Source of the DNA: Hippopus hippopus
Lineage: Eukaryota; Mollusca; Bivalvia; Cardiida; Cardiidae
Assembly: GCA_946811185.2 (NCBI GenBank)
Contig: OX328111.1
Span: 44,380,388 to 44,444,387 of the forward strand
Reading direction: 5' to 3'
DNA: 64,000 nt
Part shown: piece by piece, positions 36,190 to 45,640 of the stretch
Layout: each line of letters begins with the position of its first letter
How positions within the stretch are numbered: position 1 is the stretch's first letter
Notes under the pieces: model-generated
Database searches by the model: none
Seen by the model: only the letters and a program-made list of their open reading frames with translations
What the model was told of the DNA's origin: nothing
Program-made: the position numbers and the translations under genes

Positions 36190-36248
36190 AATCAGTTGGC
36201 TTCCACATAGTCACTGTCATCGAGTTTCATCTCCATTAGTTCAGGATA

Positions 36249-36551
36249 CTATTTTTCCATGATTTTGTATGGGTTTATTCCCGTCATGGCTCTTTCTATG
36301 AACATATCTGTATGATCTTGTCTGTCCATGAATAAACATATGTCGTGCTGTATTTGACTGGGGTGATCCACTTGACATCCGAAACACTGTTTATGAACTT
36401 CGCTGGCTATAAATTCTTTTAATTCATTAATCATATGTTTTTCAAAGCTATTGTGAATGTCGTTTTTCCGAGTAGAAAGACACTTTGAAGTGTGATATTG
36501 CACTTTTTCTGCTTTTCTTCTCAGTGCTCTAGCGAAGTTGAGTCCCTGCAT
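36249..36551 (-). CDS. 100-aa Cys protein of the Polinton capsid cassette
   Basis: Basic N-terminus (FARALRRKAEKVQYH), long helix, then CFGCQVDHPSQIQHDICLFM, a C-x2-C with His residues that recurs in animal Polintons by my recollection of the family. After the TAG at 36249 the same frame stays open for 18 more codons (MEMKLDDSDYVEAN end) until TGA at 36192-36194, just before the next ATG, so the stop may be a recent nonsense mutation. A stem-loop-like AGCCCTTTTCAGAGCT lies just upstream at 36569-36584. Function unknown. Confidence 0.7.
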   Translation of the reverse strand: MQGLNFARALRRKAEKVQYHTSKCLSTRKNDIHNSFEKHMINELKEFIASEVHKQCFGCQVDHPSQIQHDICLFMDRQDHTDMFIERAMTGINPYKIMEK

Positions 36552-36568
36552 TGTTTTTTACTTCTCTT

Positions 36569-36584
36569 AGCTCTGAAAAGGGCT
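36569..36584 (-). terminator. Histone-like stem-loop after capsid gene
   Basis: AGCCCTTTTCAGAGCT on the minus strand, one mismatch, 137 nt after the major capsid stop and 18 nt before the next ATG. The only such hairpin in the capsid cassette; farther from the stop than in the arm genes. Confidence 0.45.
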
Positions 36585-36720
36585 GTTTTTTCTGATGTAA
36601 TTTTTCCGAAGTTAGTAATCTGTGATGATTTCTCTCAAACTGTTGATTTCGATCTGATTGTCAAATTCAGCAAAAACAATAACGTTGATCACTGTTGCCA
36701 AGGCTTGGGCGAATTGAAGC

Positions 36721-37941
36721 TCAATTCGAAGACTTCCAGTTTTTAATAGGATGAAGTTGACCTTCTTCACTGCCTTGATCAGCTGTCAAATCGTAGCCCC
36801 ACAAACAGTATCCACCAGCATAATCTTCTTTGGCAATATCAAATGATTTATTGAGTCCGAAGGCTGAGACAGCCTGATACATTGACAAATATGATTTCAA
36901 ATACAAGCCATTTTCAAAGTCAGGCTCAAAGGGTCTGTTATGAATACTGTGACCATTACATGATACATCTATTTTTGACAGATTGAAATGTTGGAAGAAA
37001 AATGGATTGGTATCATAACCTCCATTATAACTAGCATTTGTTACCATTGCAATGAAAACACGTTTCGGAAGCTGTCCTTGAAACAAATGATCTTCAACTT
37101 TAGACTGAAGTCCATTGCCGATGGTAAAAGTCTTTACTTCTACTCTACGGATAGGAATTTTCATGTTTTGCTGAGAAATAATTCGATTTAGATCATTCGC
37201 AACAACAGGCAACAATTCAACATTTCGCATATGCAGACTGACTGTTTCCAGTACAATTTTTGCAGCTGGTGCACCAGTACCTCCCGTAAGACAAAAGTTT
37301 GATGAGGTTCTGTTTAATCTAAGTTTGATTTCAGCTCCGTTAGGTAAATATTCTTCTTGCTGAAATAGATCAAGATGCAATCGTCCGAAAAGCTCTGCAG
37401 TTCTGCTTAGTGTGATTACACCAATTCTTTCTCGTAATCCTTCATTATTCCCATTATGGTTGAGTGCTCCGAATTGGCCACTGGTGTCTTCGACCCAAAG
37501 TACACCAGCTTTCAAAAACGTAGTCTTGCAGTCGGCATTATATGACAGAAGATTTTCGATATATGCTCTGTATGGATAGGTGTCTGAATTACTGTTGATT
37601 AGTTTATTATTTAGATACAAATCGACACTGCTAAACATACTGTGCATGAAATTGTTTACAGGGGCTACATTTGAACCGGCATCTAAATTGCTACCATCTG
37701 CTTTAACGATTTTGAATTTGATATACAAATACGATTGTGACAAATCTGTCCAATGTTCGGTTTGAGGTGGTATGATGAATTCTATCGGTGAATTGTTTGT
37801 CAAAGATGATATTGGAAAATGTTCAACCCATTGACTTTCTTGCATCGTTGTCAATGTAGGTGGTACAGAAAGAACATTGAGTTCTGATTTACTGCATTCG
37901 CAAGGTCCGTTTTGCATCATTTTCAAAAAAGATTTTTTCAA
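36721..37941 (-). CDS. Major capsid protein (double jelly-roll type)
   Basis: 406 aa. It belongs to the invertebrate Polinton proteins commonly annotated as F54H12.2-like, which I take as the hexon-like major capsid protein. Visible hallmarks: a Cys/Ser-rich start (ECSKSELNVLSVPPT), WVEHFPISSLTNNSPIEFII and DLSQSYLYIKFKI near residues 45-80, then a long beta-rich region and a GGYCLWGYDLT stretch near the end. Likely starts are Met8 or Met9 (about 37920) rather than the first Met. The frame is uninterrupted. Next to pX-like and penton genes on the same strand with short spacers, as expected for a late cassette. Confidence 0.85.
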   Translation of the reverse strand: MKKSFLKMMQNGPCECSKSELNVLSVPPTLTTMQESQWVEHFPISSLTNNSPIEFIIPPQTEHWTDLSQSYLYIKFKIVKADGSNLDAGSNVAPVNNFMHSMFSSVDLYLNNKLINSNSDTYPYRAYIENLLSYNADCKTTFLKAGVLWVEDTSGQFGALNHNGNNEGLRERIGVITLSRTAELFGRLHLDLFQQEEYLPNGAEIKLRLNRTSSNFCLTGGTGAPAAKIVLETVSLHMRNVELLPVVANDLNRIISQQNMKIPIRRVEVKTFTIGNGLQSKVEDHLFQGQLPKRVFIAMVTNASYNGGYDTNPFFFQHFNLSKIDVSCNGHSIHNRPFEPDFENGLYLKSYLSMYQAVSAFGLNKSFDIAKEDYAGGYCLWGYDLTADQGSEEGQLHPIKNWKSSN

Positions 37942-37953
37942 AAGATTTTTTTC

Positions 37954-38334
37954 TCAATCAAATATATCAAGAGGTCTTGGTCTATTGTAATGATTTCTTT
38001 GTCTTTTATTAATGTTCTTGCCTTTGCGAGATCGAGAAGATAAATGACGTGTCTTTTGTGATTTTCGTTTATTTATCCCAGGTATTAACTGTTGCGCTAA
38101 ATTATGAACAGATTGTTTTCCCCGCGAGACTGCAACTTTTTTGGGGTTTTTACCACGTAAAAAGATATCTTCTGCTGCATGTATTCCTTGTTTGATTCCT
38201 TCTTTTTTTATAGCATTAAAACCAGATTTGAGCAAGGGTTTAAGCAATGGTGTCACTGTTTTAAGTGCTGATCTAAATAGGGAACCTAATCCATACCCAT
38301 ACTGATGTTTTACACCACGATAAACTGGTAGCAT
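37954..38334 (-). CDS. Basic pX-like virion core protein
   Basis: 126 aa, strongly basic. GYGLGSLFRSALKTVTPLLK near the N-terminus is an amphipathic helix of the type found in adenoviral core/pX/pVI-like peptides and their Polinton relatives, followed by GKNPKKVAVSRGKQ and a Lys/Arg-rich tail (KRKSQKTRHLSSRSRKGKN). Probably binds packaged DNA and may help membrane disruption. Ends 12 nt before the capsid frame. Family call by pattern. Confidence 0.7.
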   Translation of the reverse strand: MLPVYRGVKHQYGYGLGSLFRSALKTVTPLLKPLLKSGFNAIKKEGIKQGIHAAEDIFLRGKNPKKVAVSRGKQSVHNLAQQLIPGINKRKSQKTRHLSSRSRKGKNINKRQRNHYNRPRPLDIFD

Positions 38335-38381
38335 TTTTTGTCAATGTATCAGTTTAATTATTTCAAAATATCAAAATGTTT

Positions 38382-39278
38382 TTATTTTTTCTGTCTGAAC
38401 TGTAACTTGACGATTGTCTTACCAGTAATGAAATGAAACGATATGCCAGAATCCCCTGTTATTTGAATGTGAATAGTATCGAAATCAGATTTCGAAACGG
38501 GGATATAATGCGGTAATGTAATTTCATGGTTGATATGTTGGGCTTCATAATTATTTTCAATTGATTCGGTTGGCTTGAACGGTAAAACACGAAGTATGGG
38601 AGCAAATGTATCACCCACTATAGTGTGTTCAGCAATATCTGAATAAACAAACAGATGGTTGTAGCCAGCATCAATGTTAGGAGTGTATTTAAATGCATTT
38701 AAAAATCTTCTACCCGGATAAATCACCTCATGTTGAAATTCTGGCGATCCTCCCAGTTTTAAAAACAGCGATGAATGGAATTTGATTCCGGTTTTTGTAA
38801 TATTTCTGATTGCAAGTTTCGGACGATTGGATGAGGTTGAATAGCTAATAGACAGTAGCATTGAATGCTTTTGAAGGATACCCGATAGGTTATTTTGAAT
38901 CAAATCATCGATCACCTCTATAATATGCTTTAGTGAAGTGTAACTACCCGGTGGAAAAGTAAATAGAATTGACCATTTTTCTGCTTTACCTTTATCGTCT
39001 CGCCTTAATACAGATATCTGCATATTATCTCTTTTTTTATCTACCGCTGCTATTGCATTGTATAAACTGGTATCTGTAGTTATAATTTCGAACTTTGCTT
39101 CTTGTTCACTTACGTTTAAAAACTGAGAGGGGGTAATAAGTTGAACTAATGCAACTTCCCATTTTTCCCTATCAATATGAACTGTCTTTGGTAAATGAAC
39201 TTTAAAACAGCACTGTGTGTTGTTCGGATAAAGGTTTATGGAACTATCGCTAGGTAGAGTAACATAAAACGAATTCAT
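38382..39278 (-). CDS. Minor capsid / penton protein
   Basis: 298 aa from the Met at 39278 (MNSFYVTLPSDSSINLYPNN); the frame extends 12 codons further but overlaps the upstream gene. The N-terminus (FYVTLPSDSS, FKVHLPKTVHIDREKWEVAL) and its place beside the major capsid gene match the Polinton minor capsid (penton, single jelly-roll) gene. Rich in predicted beta strands; no membrane segment. Uninterrupted. Confidence 0.8.
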   Translation of the reverse strand: MNSFYVTLPSDSSINLYPNNTQCCFKVHLPKTVHIDREKWEVALVQLITPSQFLNVSEQEAKFEIITTDTSLYNAIAAVDKKRDNMQISVLRRDDKGKAEKWSILFTFPPGSYTSLKHIIEVIDDLIQNNLSGILQKHSMLLSISYSTSSNRPKLAIRNITKTGIKFHSSLFLKLGGSPEFQHEVIYPGRRFLNAFKYTPNIDAGYNHLFVYSDIAEHTIVGDTFAPILRVLPFKPTESIENNYEAQHINHEITLPHYIPVSKSDFDTIHIQITGDSGISFHFITGKTIVKLQFRQKK

Positions 39279-39288
39279 TTTTAATATT

Positions 39289-39594
39289 TTATTTTTTACT
39301 GGCAATGAAATCAAGCCCTGGTTGTTTTTGTTCTGTCTTTGTGAATTTTAACCCCGGAGATGGGAGAATATATCCTAGTGAACTACTTAACAGTATCAAC
39401 CACAATTCACGATCCTGACTTTGAATACTTAAATGTACTATGGAGGTTGCAATAATTGCGTAAATGACTAATATCTGTGAAATATATGTAAACTGATTCT
39501 TTGGAACACGATTTCCACAGCAGCTGTAATTTTTAGTACTAACACTATCGACACTTTCTGTCGCGCACTCAATGTTTGACTGTGAATTCATCAT
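39289..39594 (-). CDS. Small two-helix membrane protein
   Basis: 101 aa with a soluble Ser/Cys-containing N-terminus and two hydrophobic segments, TYISQILVIYAIIATSIVHL and LWLILLSSSLGYILP. The second resembles the LLSS-x-GY-x-LP stretch I associate with animal Polinton membrane proteins. Stops 10 bp before the penton start. Possibly an inner-membrane or egress factor; function not known. Confidence 0.68.
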   Translation of the reverse strand: MMNSQSNIECATESVDSVSTKNYSCCGNRVPKNQFTYISQILVIYAIIATSIVHLSIQSQDRELWLILLSSSLGYILPSPGLKFTKTEQKQPGLDFIASKK

Positions 39595-39625
39595 AAATGC
39601 ACTGTCTTTTTATAAGATTTTTTAT

Positions 39626-40756
39626 CTATAAGATTTTTCCCTTTAAAGACACCAAATGGGATTCTGGTATCCAACTTTGAAATTTTTTTGGATAGCCTTT
39701 CCAATTGACTTTTATTTCTTTGATTAATTTTTTGCCCTCACGCCTTGTACGTCTATCAAGAACTGAATCAATTTCATAGACTTCATCATCTTTTATTAAT
39801 TGAAGTTCGTATTCATAATAAGTTCCCAAAATTTGTTCACCCTGTAAATCTTTTATCTTATAGGTGATAGGTGAAAATGTCTTGTTAACATGAGTGATTT
39901 AAAATATTTCTTGAGTCCAATTTGGTAAATAGCCCTTATCAAATGTACGTTTTGTTTTATTGAGCCGAACACGATCTCCAATTTTGAATTTTGGCTTTTT
40001 CGTCATTGCGATTGTCGATAATCGAGGATACAGATTTTTCGAAACCTCTGCCTCATTTGATTTTGTTACCATTGCAGGAGATGTTTTAATACTTCTGTGA
40101 AAAGTATGATTGTAATTCTGAACTAAAGAATTCAATACGTCAATGTAACGTCTTGTTTTCTTGTACGTAAAGTATTTCCACATTCTCGTTTTTAAAGTTC
40201 GTTGAAATCTTTCAACGAGGCTTGCTTTTGTCTCTGGATTTTCGGTGGTGAAAAAATGAATCTGACTCTTTTTCAAGTATTGTTGAAACAGTTTGTTTTT
40301 GAATTCCGAACCTTTATCTGTTTGAAGTGATAAAGGTTTTCGTTTTGATTTCTGAACAATAGATTGAAATGCTCGAATCAAAGTTTTTCCCATTTTATTT
40401 GGAATAGGGATAACCCATGAAAATCTTGAAAACACGTCAATTACACAAAGTAAATATTTCTTGTTATCATTTTGTTTTGCTAAATGTTGCATGTCGGCCA
40501 AATCAGCTTGCCATTGATAATCTATACCATTTACAATAGTTTTTCGTCTTTTGAAACGTCGACGGATTGGTTTGTGTAAGGTATAGGTGGACTCACCTCG
40601 TAACCACTCTTGAACATCTTTGTATCTTATTCCTTTCAAAACAGATTTTGCAGCGTGATACAATTGCTTTATTCCAGTAAATGCGACAGTACTTTTGGGA
40701 TCATAAAACAACTTTCTTAACACGTAATCAAGTTTAGGCTTTACCAGGGCTCCCAT
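39626..40756 (-). pseudogene. int: DDE integrase with chromodomain, one in-frame stop
   Basis: Retrovirus-like integrase of Polintons, which inserts the element and creates the 6-bp duplication. Residues 1-70 include a basic N-terminal part. The catalytic core has D85 (WQADLADM), D147 (QTDKGSEFKN) and E182 (LVERFQRTLK), a D-D-35-E arrangement. After NWTQEIF a TAA (39899-39901) interrupts the frame; it continues without shift through DLQGEQILG to a chromodomain-like end with EIKVNWKGYPKKFQSWIPES. If the stop is real the product lacks the chromodomain (285 aa) but keeps the core. The chromodomain could bind methylated histone tails. Confidence 0.88.
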
Positions 40757-40787
40757 GACTGAACCGTTTTACGACTAGGGGTCTTTT

Positions 40788-41633
40788 TTATAGATTTTGG
40801 GGAGTTAACAACTCTTTAGTATAGAATTGTTTCAGTCTTTCTTTTTCTTCAGGTTTCATGTATGGAGTTTTCATTGTAGATTTTTTAACACTTTTTGCAC
40901 CCGATTTCCTTGCACTTTTTTGTACACTTTTTGGCGTGTGAAATAAGTAATCGGGTTCGCCATTGGATTCTTCATCTTCGCTCGGTGACTTATCATAAGA
41001 TTTATCATAAGTTTTATGCATCCACCTCCATCTACTTGAGTTGCCAATAACTTCTTGTGGAATATTACTTTCATGTAATGCCTTTGAAAAAGTTTTCCAG
41101 CCTTTGGGTTCAACACCTTTTCTTTGACGTATTGCATCATTGATAAGATCGATGATATTGGAACCATGAATGCGTGCCCCTTTATATGACACAACTCCTT
41201 GTTCATCCCAAGTCAAATTATTGTTATCTTTTATCATATTCAAAAGTAACTCGGCTTTTCTTTTCATGGTTTTTGGTACACTTTGCAAAATTTGATCATG
41301 CAAGGCAACAGATGCTGATTTCTGTACACTATCATCACTTTTTGTCGTTGAAAGTAAATTGTTCAAAGTTGGCCTTGCTTTTTGAAGAGAATTTTGTAAC
41401 TTAAACAAACTTTCACCATACTTTTGAGCCTTTTCTGATTCTGATAAATTGGTGTTTTGTAAAATATGGCCCATGTCCTGTTGAAGATGTGTTACATCTA
41501 CAACTTGCGGGTTGGGTAGTAAACGAGGTCTTTGAGCTTGTTCGACTTTCCAACGTTTCATATTTTCTAAGGTTTGGTAAGGCACAATAACCATTTTTTT
41601 AACAGACATAATACGATTTTTTAAAAAATTCAA
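40788..41633 (-). CDS. 281-aa conserved Polinton accessory protein
   Basis: N-terminal MVIVPYQTLENMKRWKVEQA, a central helical region (LLLNMIKDNNNLTWDEQG), then GVVSYKGARIHGSNIIDLIN and KGWKTFSKALHESNIPQEVI, and a basic Ser/Lys-rich C-terminus with repeated KSVQKSARKSGAKSVKK. The order (leading motif, YKG-x-I-x-GS, G-W-x-F) matches an unnamed gene common next to the integrase in animal Polintons. Likely start at Met9 (41609) or Met14. Could be a virion DNA-binding protein; role unknown. Confidence 0.68.
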   Translation of the reverse strand: MNFLKNRIMSVKKMVIVPYQTLENMKRWKVEQAQRPRLLPNPQVVDVTHLQQDMGHILQNTNLSESEKAQKYGESLFKLQNSLQKARPTLNNLLSTTKSDDSVQKSASVALHDQILQSVPKTMKRKAELLLNMIKDNNNLTWDEQGVVSYKGARIHGSNIIDLINDAIRQRKGVEPKGWKTFSKALHESNIPQEVIGNSSRWRWMHKTYDKSYDKSPSEDEESNGEPDYLFHTPKSVQKSARKSGAKSVKKSTMKTPYMKPEEKERLKQFYTKELLTPQNL

Positions 41634-41644
41634 AAATTACAAAA

Positions 41645-41968
41645 TTACAAGGCCTTAAGAGCTCCTCCTATTCCTCCGATAACGGCTTTTCCTAACAATG
41701 GTAATAATGCAGGACCAAGCAATTTAAGAAATCCACCTTTTTGATTTAATATTTGTTTTTTATTTTTTACTGAGACTGATTTCGAAGCTAAACGTCTGAG
41801 ATGCTGCCTACTTGAATACAATTTCTTCTTCTGAGGTGATGATAATTGTACATTGCCTTTTAAAACATTATGACAGCATTCCGATATGCATTTTATCACT
41901 TCGGGCGACGAATCTTTTACAAGTTTTTTACGTGTTTTTGGTTTAGCCTGTATCATAGCCATAACCAT
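41645..41968 (-). CDS. 107-aa protein with hydrophobic C-terminus
   Basis: Helical basic N-terminal two thirds (VIKCISECCHNVLKGNVQLS, KKLYSSRQHLRRLASK), then KGGFLKLLGPALLPLLG and GGIGGALKAL, a Gly-rich hydrophobic tail that could insert in membranes, as in adenoviral lytic proteins. It resembles the first part of the adjacent 42117-43037 gene (helix, Leu-rich, GGGF motif), so they may be paralogues. Confidence 0.68.
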   Translation of the reverse strand: MVMAMIQAKPKTRKKLVKDSSPEVIKCISECCHNVLKGNVQLSSPQKKKLYSSRQHLRRLASKSVSVKNKKQILNQKGGFLKLLGPALLPLLGKAVIGGIGGALKAL

Positions 41969-42116
41969 TGAACCATGTTTTTTTTATCAGAGGTGTTTTC
42001 TTCTTCATGTTGACCTGATCTCGATTTCGGATTAAATGATAATACAAGTTCCATGTCACTAACATTTATAGCTAATGTAATGTTTTTTTGTAGACAAAAT
42101 TTGTTGTTAAAATTTC

Positions 42117-43037
42117 TTAAGAAAACTGTGAATAGAGATCGTCGGCTAATGTAGTGGCGGTAGATATAGATGAATCCACGGGAACGGATCTTCCTTTCCC
42201 CAGGTAGAGCACCTCATTTTTGTCGTCAAGATTATATCTCCCTGTATCAAGGTTATGTTTCAGCATATCATAAAACATTCGTTTATATTTTTTTAACCCT
42301 TTTTTATGTTTGGCTAATGTCTTTGGAGACCACGCGACGGAGGGGATTTCTTGAAACGATAATTTTTTGCCTGGTAATATGAATCTTGAATACTTTCTTT
42401 CGTAATCCCGCAGTTTTTTTCTTAATCTTTCCTCTCTGGATTTCGGATACTGTTGATGTTCTGAAATGTTACTTCCTACACGACTTCGTTTTCGGGTAGT
42501 AACAAATCTTTCATCAATCGTAATTGGGGTATTCTTCTTTGGAGATTTTTTCTTTGGTGGAGCACGCTTTCTTGGAGTACGCTTTTTCGGAGATTTCTTC
42601 TTTCTTGGAGATTTTTTCTTTTTTGGAGACTTCTTCTTTTGCGGAGCACGCTTTCGTGGAACACGTTTTCGAGTTTATCTTTCAACTCCAAATTTTCTGA
42701 TGGTTTTTGTTCCATCCCATCTAAGCAAACTTCTGATAATAACACCACCTAGAAATCCACCCCCTCCAGGTTTTAAAATGATTTTACGTTTACTTTCCTC
42801 ATCTATGGACGGATCTGCTAGCTGTTCAATATCTGCTCTATGTTTTGTCATGTACGTTATGGTTTGTTTTGGTAATTTGATTTTATTTTCGATGATGTTT
42901 TGCGCAGCCAATGTAAACCATTTTAAAATTTCTTTTAATCCTGCTTTTAACACAGCTTCTCTTTCATGTTTATCGGTTTGTTGACTTAAATTTCGCAAAG
43001 CAGCTAAAACCGAACTTGGTGTAGCTGATAAGGTCAT
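42117..43037 (-). pseudogene. Accessory gene interrupted by an in-frame TAA
   Basis: From the Met at 43037 the frame encodes 120 aa similar in layout to the 107-aa gene (LKEILKWFTLAAQNIIEN, then KPGGGGFLGGVIIRSLL). A TAA at 42675-42677 follows, then 185 more codons in the same frame: an arginine/lysine/proline-rich repeat (KRAPQKKKSPKKKKSPRKKK) and a globular end with LDTGRYNLDDKNEVLYLGKG. The second part has no ATG near its start, so either one gene has a nonsense mutation or the 3' part depends on readthrough or splicing. The KKKSPK repeats resemble histone H1-like tails and probably bind DNA. Confidence 0.62.
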
Positions 43038-43138
43038 GTTTACTCACGGATGGGTATCATAAAAATGATTTATATTCAAAATGTAATTCTCTTTTAAAGC
43101 AAGAACTTTTGCATAAAAACTTTCTTAAAGAAACTTTT

Positions 43139-43810
43139 TTAAGCAGAAGAATAAATAACAGGTCCTCTTTCATTACCTTGTGTATACCAAGGGTAAAATG
43201 TATCTGTTCGGAGTCTTAATTCTTTGTTTGTTTGTGAATGAAAATCTACGACTAGATATCCATGGTCCGACAATGTAGCATCTTCATAAGCAGGTACCAA
43301 ATGTGGGGCTTGCATTTGTCGAGCTAATGTTTTAATCTGATTCTTATCTCGTTCATTTCGAAATAAAATCATATATCTAGAATTAAGGCTAATGGTTCGA
43401 CTCGATTTCGATTGCTGAAACATATTTTGCGTGATGTAAATCACACTTGCATTACGATGATGACCTTTTCTTGTAAATCAAAGTTTAATTTTTTCCTCAT
43501 CTTTTTCACCCAACATGTCATCAAAGACGATTAAATGTGGAATGGATACATCACTGACAATTTCGTTTTCGTCGTCAGGAATCCCCTCCACGAATTTTAT
43601 CAATTCAAATTGTGAATTAAACTTTTCCTGCATAACACTGTAGGCATGTTGCCATTCTTTGTAACACCAAACAACTCTTTCAGGAACGATGTTGAACAAG
43701 TCTTCTCGATAGTCAATTAATTTATGAACGAACTCTGTTTTTCCACAGCCGCTCGGCCCTGTGATGAAAATATTACAAGGATGTTGAAATAATATGGCTT
43801 GTACATCCAT
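43139..43810 (-). pseudogene. FtsK/HerA-type packaging ATPase, one in-frame stop
   Basis: Genome-packaging ATPase of the Polinton/A32 type. Walker A GPSGCGKT at residues 18-25 and Walker B HLIVFDDM at 92-99 are intact. After EEKIKL a TGA (43478-43480) stops the frame; the same frame then continues for about 112 codons with HHRNASVIYITQNMFQQS (sensor region) and ends at 43139. With the stop, the product would be 110 aa and inactive. No frameshift is present. Confidence 0.85.
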
Positions 43811-44079
43811 ATTTTTTACTTTACTCTTTAAAGGCTAATGATAAAATGATAACATCATTGAAAATGAAAGCATTTTTATTGAACAGAACTGAACAATGAA
43901 ACATTTTTTGCAATACAGCATAAAAAAATTTCTTGACAATGAAAAATTCACAATGAAACATTTTTTACAATACAGCATAAAAAACATTTTCTTGACAATG
44001 AAAAAATTCACACTGAAATATTTTTTCACAATGAATTATTCACAATGAATTATTTACAATACAGCATATAACAAATTTT
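43811..44079 (-). terminator. A/T-rich 3' region of 218-aa gene; direct repeat
   Basis: CACAATGAA-type units, AATAAA on the minus strand at about 43874-43879 and the right copy of the 28-bp direct repeat (43873-43900). It lies 3' of the 218-aa gene and just upstream of the ATPase gene. Confidence 0.72.
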
Positions 44080-44736
44080 TTACAATGCAAATTCGCAAAT
44101 ACCACGAGTTTCACATTTGTCTTCATATTCCGTAATGTCTTTGTGCAATTGCTCATAACCCAAAAACATTGTATATTCACTGTCCATATCGTTGAAATCT
44201 CGTAGTCCTATGAATGGAGAAACATGACTATAAACGTCTTTTGTTGAAAGAGCTGAATATACTACTTCTTCTGTAACATCTCTATCAAATAGAATATACC
44301 CTACCATGGTTTCCATTGATTCTCCGTAGGAATCATGAACAGATCCTTTTTTGTAGCGTAAGTAAAAGTCAAATAGAACTGATTTCATTTTCAGAACGTT
44401 AAGAAAACTTTCTTCTGTTGTTCCTATGATAAAAAATGTCCATCGACTTGTGGATCGAAACATCTTACTAATAACATTGTCTTTCAAACAGCTATCTGCT
44501 AAATAAGTTTTGAGAACGAGATCCATACCCGAATCGTCCACCATCATCGCAATAAAGTTGATTATACCATACACTTTGTAGGACTTTTCTCCTTTTGCAA
44601 CCCACTTAAACAATTTTCCGATCCAAATTTTCACACAGAAAAATTTAATGTTAAGCTGTGTTTGTACATCAAGCGTATGCTGTCGAACAAATTCTCCATA
44701 AATTTTTTCACGTAGTTCTATTGGTAACGGCAACAT
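44080..44736 (-). CDS. Conserved 218-aa protein downstream of polymerase
   Basis: Homologue of 13757-14413; starts MLPLPIELREKIYGEFVRQH and ends CETRGICEFAL. Intact while the neighbouring polymerase is truncated. F-box-like N-terminal helix only; rest unassigned. Its conservation in both elements suggests constraint before the copies diverged. Confidence 0.78.
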   Translation of the reverse strand: MLPLPIELREKIYGEFVRQHTLDVQTQLNIKFFCVKIWIGKLFKWVAKGEKSYKVYGIINFIAMMVDDSGMDLVLKTYLADSCLKDNVISKMFRSTSRWTFFIIGTTEESFLNVLKMKSVLFDFYLRYKKGSVHDSYGESMETMVGYILFDRDVTEEVVYSALSTKDVYSHVSPFIGLRDFNDMDSEYTMFLGYEQLHKDITEYEDKCETRGICEFAL

Positions 44737-44815
44737 GATTGTTATTTTTGACCAATGGTTAATATTTTTTCCCGACTTACTTTGACTGATCACTACACAA
44801 CAATGTGATATAGAA

Positions 44816-45289
44816 TTATTTTCTCAAACTTTTATAACCATAGGGTACAGTGTCAGCACCATTTACAATAACTCTCTTGGTGTATACAGAGCGAAACGTT
44901 TTTGTTTGTGGTTCACTGGTAACCGTTCTATCTCTGTGTCTTTTAATTCTACAATCATACTGAATTTTGATTTCTATTGTGCGATCCAAAGCACATTTTG
45001 AATATGTATCGAAATTCACCACCTGCTTTGTAATGTAATCCAGAGTAATCCCCTTTACTTTACATTTGCTTATCTCTTCTCCATCTTTTGTTTTCATTTT
45101 GTAAGCATAATTCTTAGACCAAAGCCCTCTGAATTGAGTAATTTTACAAGCAGGCTCTTCATCAGTCCATTTTCCTAGCCGGTTGTTAATAATGGGAGGG
45201 TTCCATAATTCAGGATCATGAATGTACATACAACTATCTGTATCGAAATACAGAACTCTATCTTTTAACTTTTCAAGAACGCTGTACAA
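44816..45289 (-). pseudogene. polB: C-terminal fragment of DNA polymerase
   Basis: 157 codons matching the end of the element 1 polymerase, starting just before motif C (LYFDTDSCMYI) and running through KNYAYKMKTKDG to the stop. Exonuclease domain, priming region and motifs A and B are gone, so it cannot function. The upstream junction at about 45290 joins directly to an inverted protease fragment. Confidence 0.92.
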
Positions 45290-45290
45290 T

Positions 45291-45437
45291 TCCCAGAGTC
45301 TACAGGGTAAAGTTTGCGGACTTTACTGTATCTTTGTATTGGATGCTGTTGCTAGAGGATATAATATACAGAAATATCTTCAGCAGAAATTCCTCTCAAC
45401 GGAACACCATCGAAACGATCGAGATGTATCATTGTGG
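45291..45437 (+). pseudogene. Protease fragment at rearrangement junction
   Basis: About 146 bp nearly identical to the stretch of the protease gene encoding LQSLQGKVCGLYC to DVSLWF (inverse of about 35658-35804), lying in opposite orientation between the polymerase fragment and the right arm promoter. A filler piece from a rearrangement that removed some 3.6 kb of polymerase plus neighbouring genes. Confidence 0.88.
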
Positions 45438-45439
45438 TT

Positions 45440-45610
45440 TGGTCAACAATAAACATTTACCATTAGAAATACAACGATAATTCTGATTGGACAACGTTAA
45501 TTCAGAGCCAAAACAGCATGAAACGCCGACGCGGGAAAAACATAGGAGAAAATGACGTCATGAGTCAAGTAGGTCAATCCTCATGTAAAGCTATAAAACC
45601 CGGCGATATT
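45440..45610 (+). promoter_or_regulatory. CRE/AP-1/TATA promoter (right arm)
   Basis: ATTGG near 45486-45491, CRE 45553-45560, AP-1 45561-45567 and TATAAAA 45592-45598, mirroring 33500-33690. Confidence 0.78.
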
Positions 45611-45640
45611 TTTCCATACCTTGTTCATTTTCATTTCACG

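Noticed and set aside
36249..43810. Alternative genetic code to explain the in-frame stops
   Set aside because: TAA, TGA and TAG are all involved, other genes end normally with these codons, and the host is an animal nucleus.
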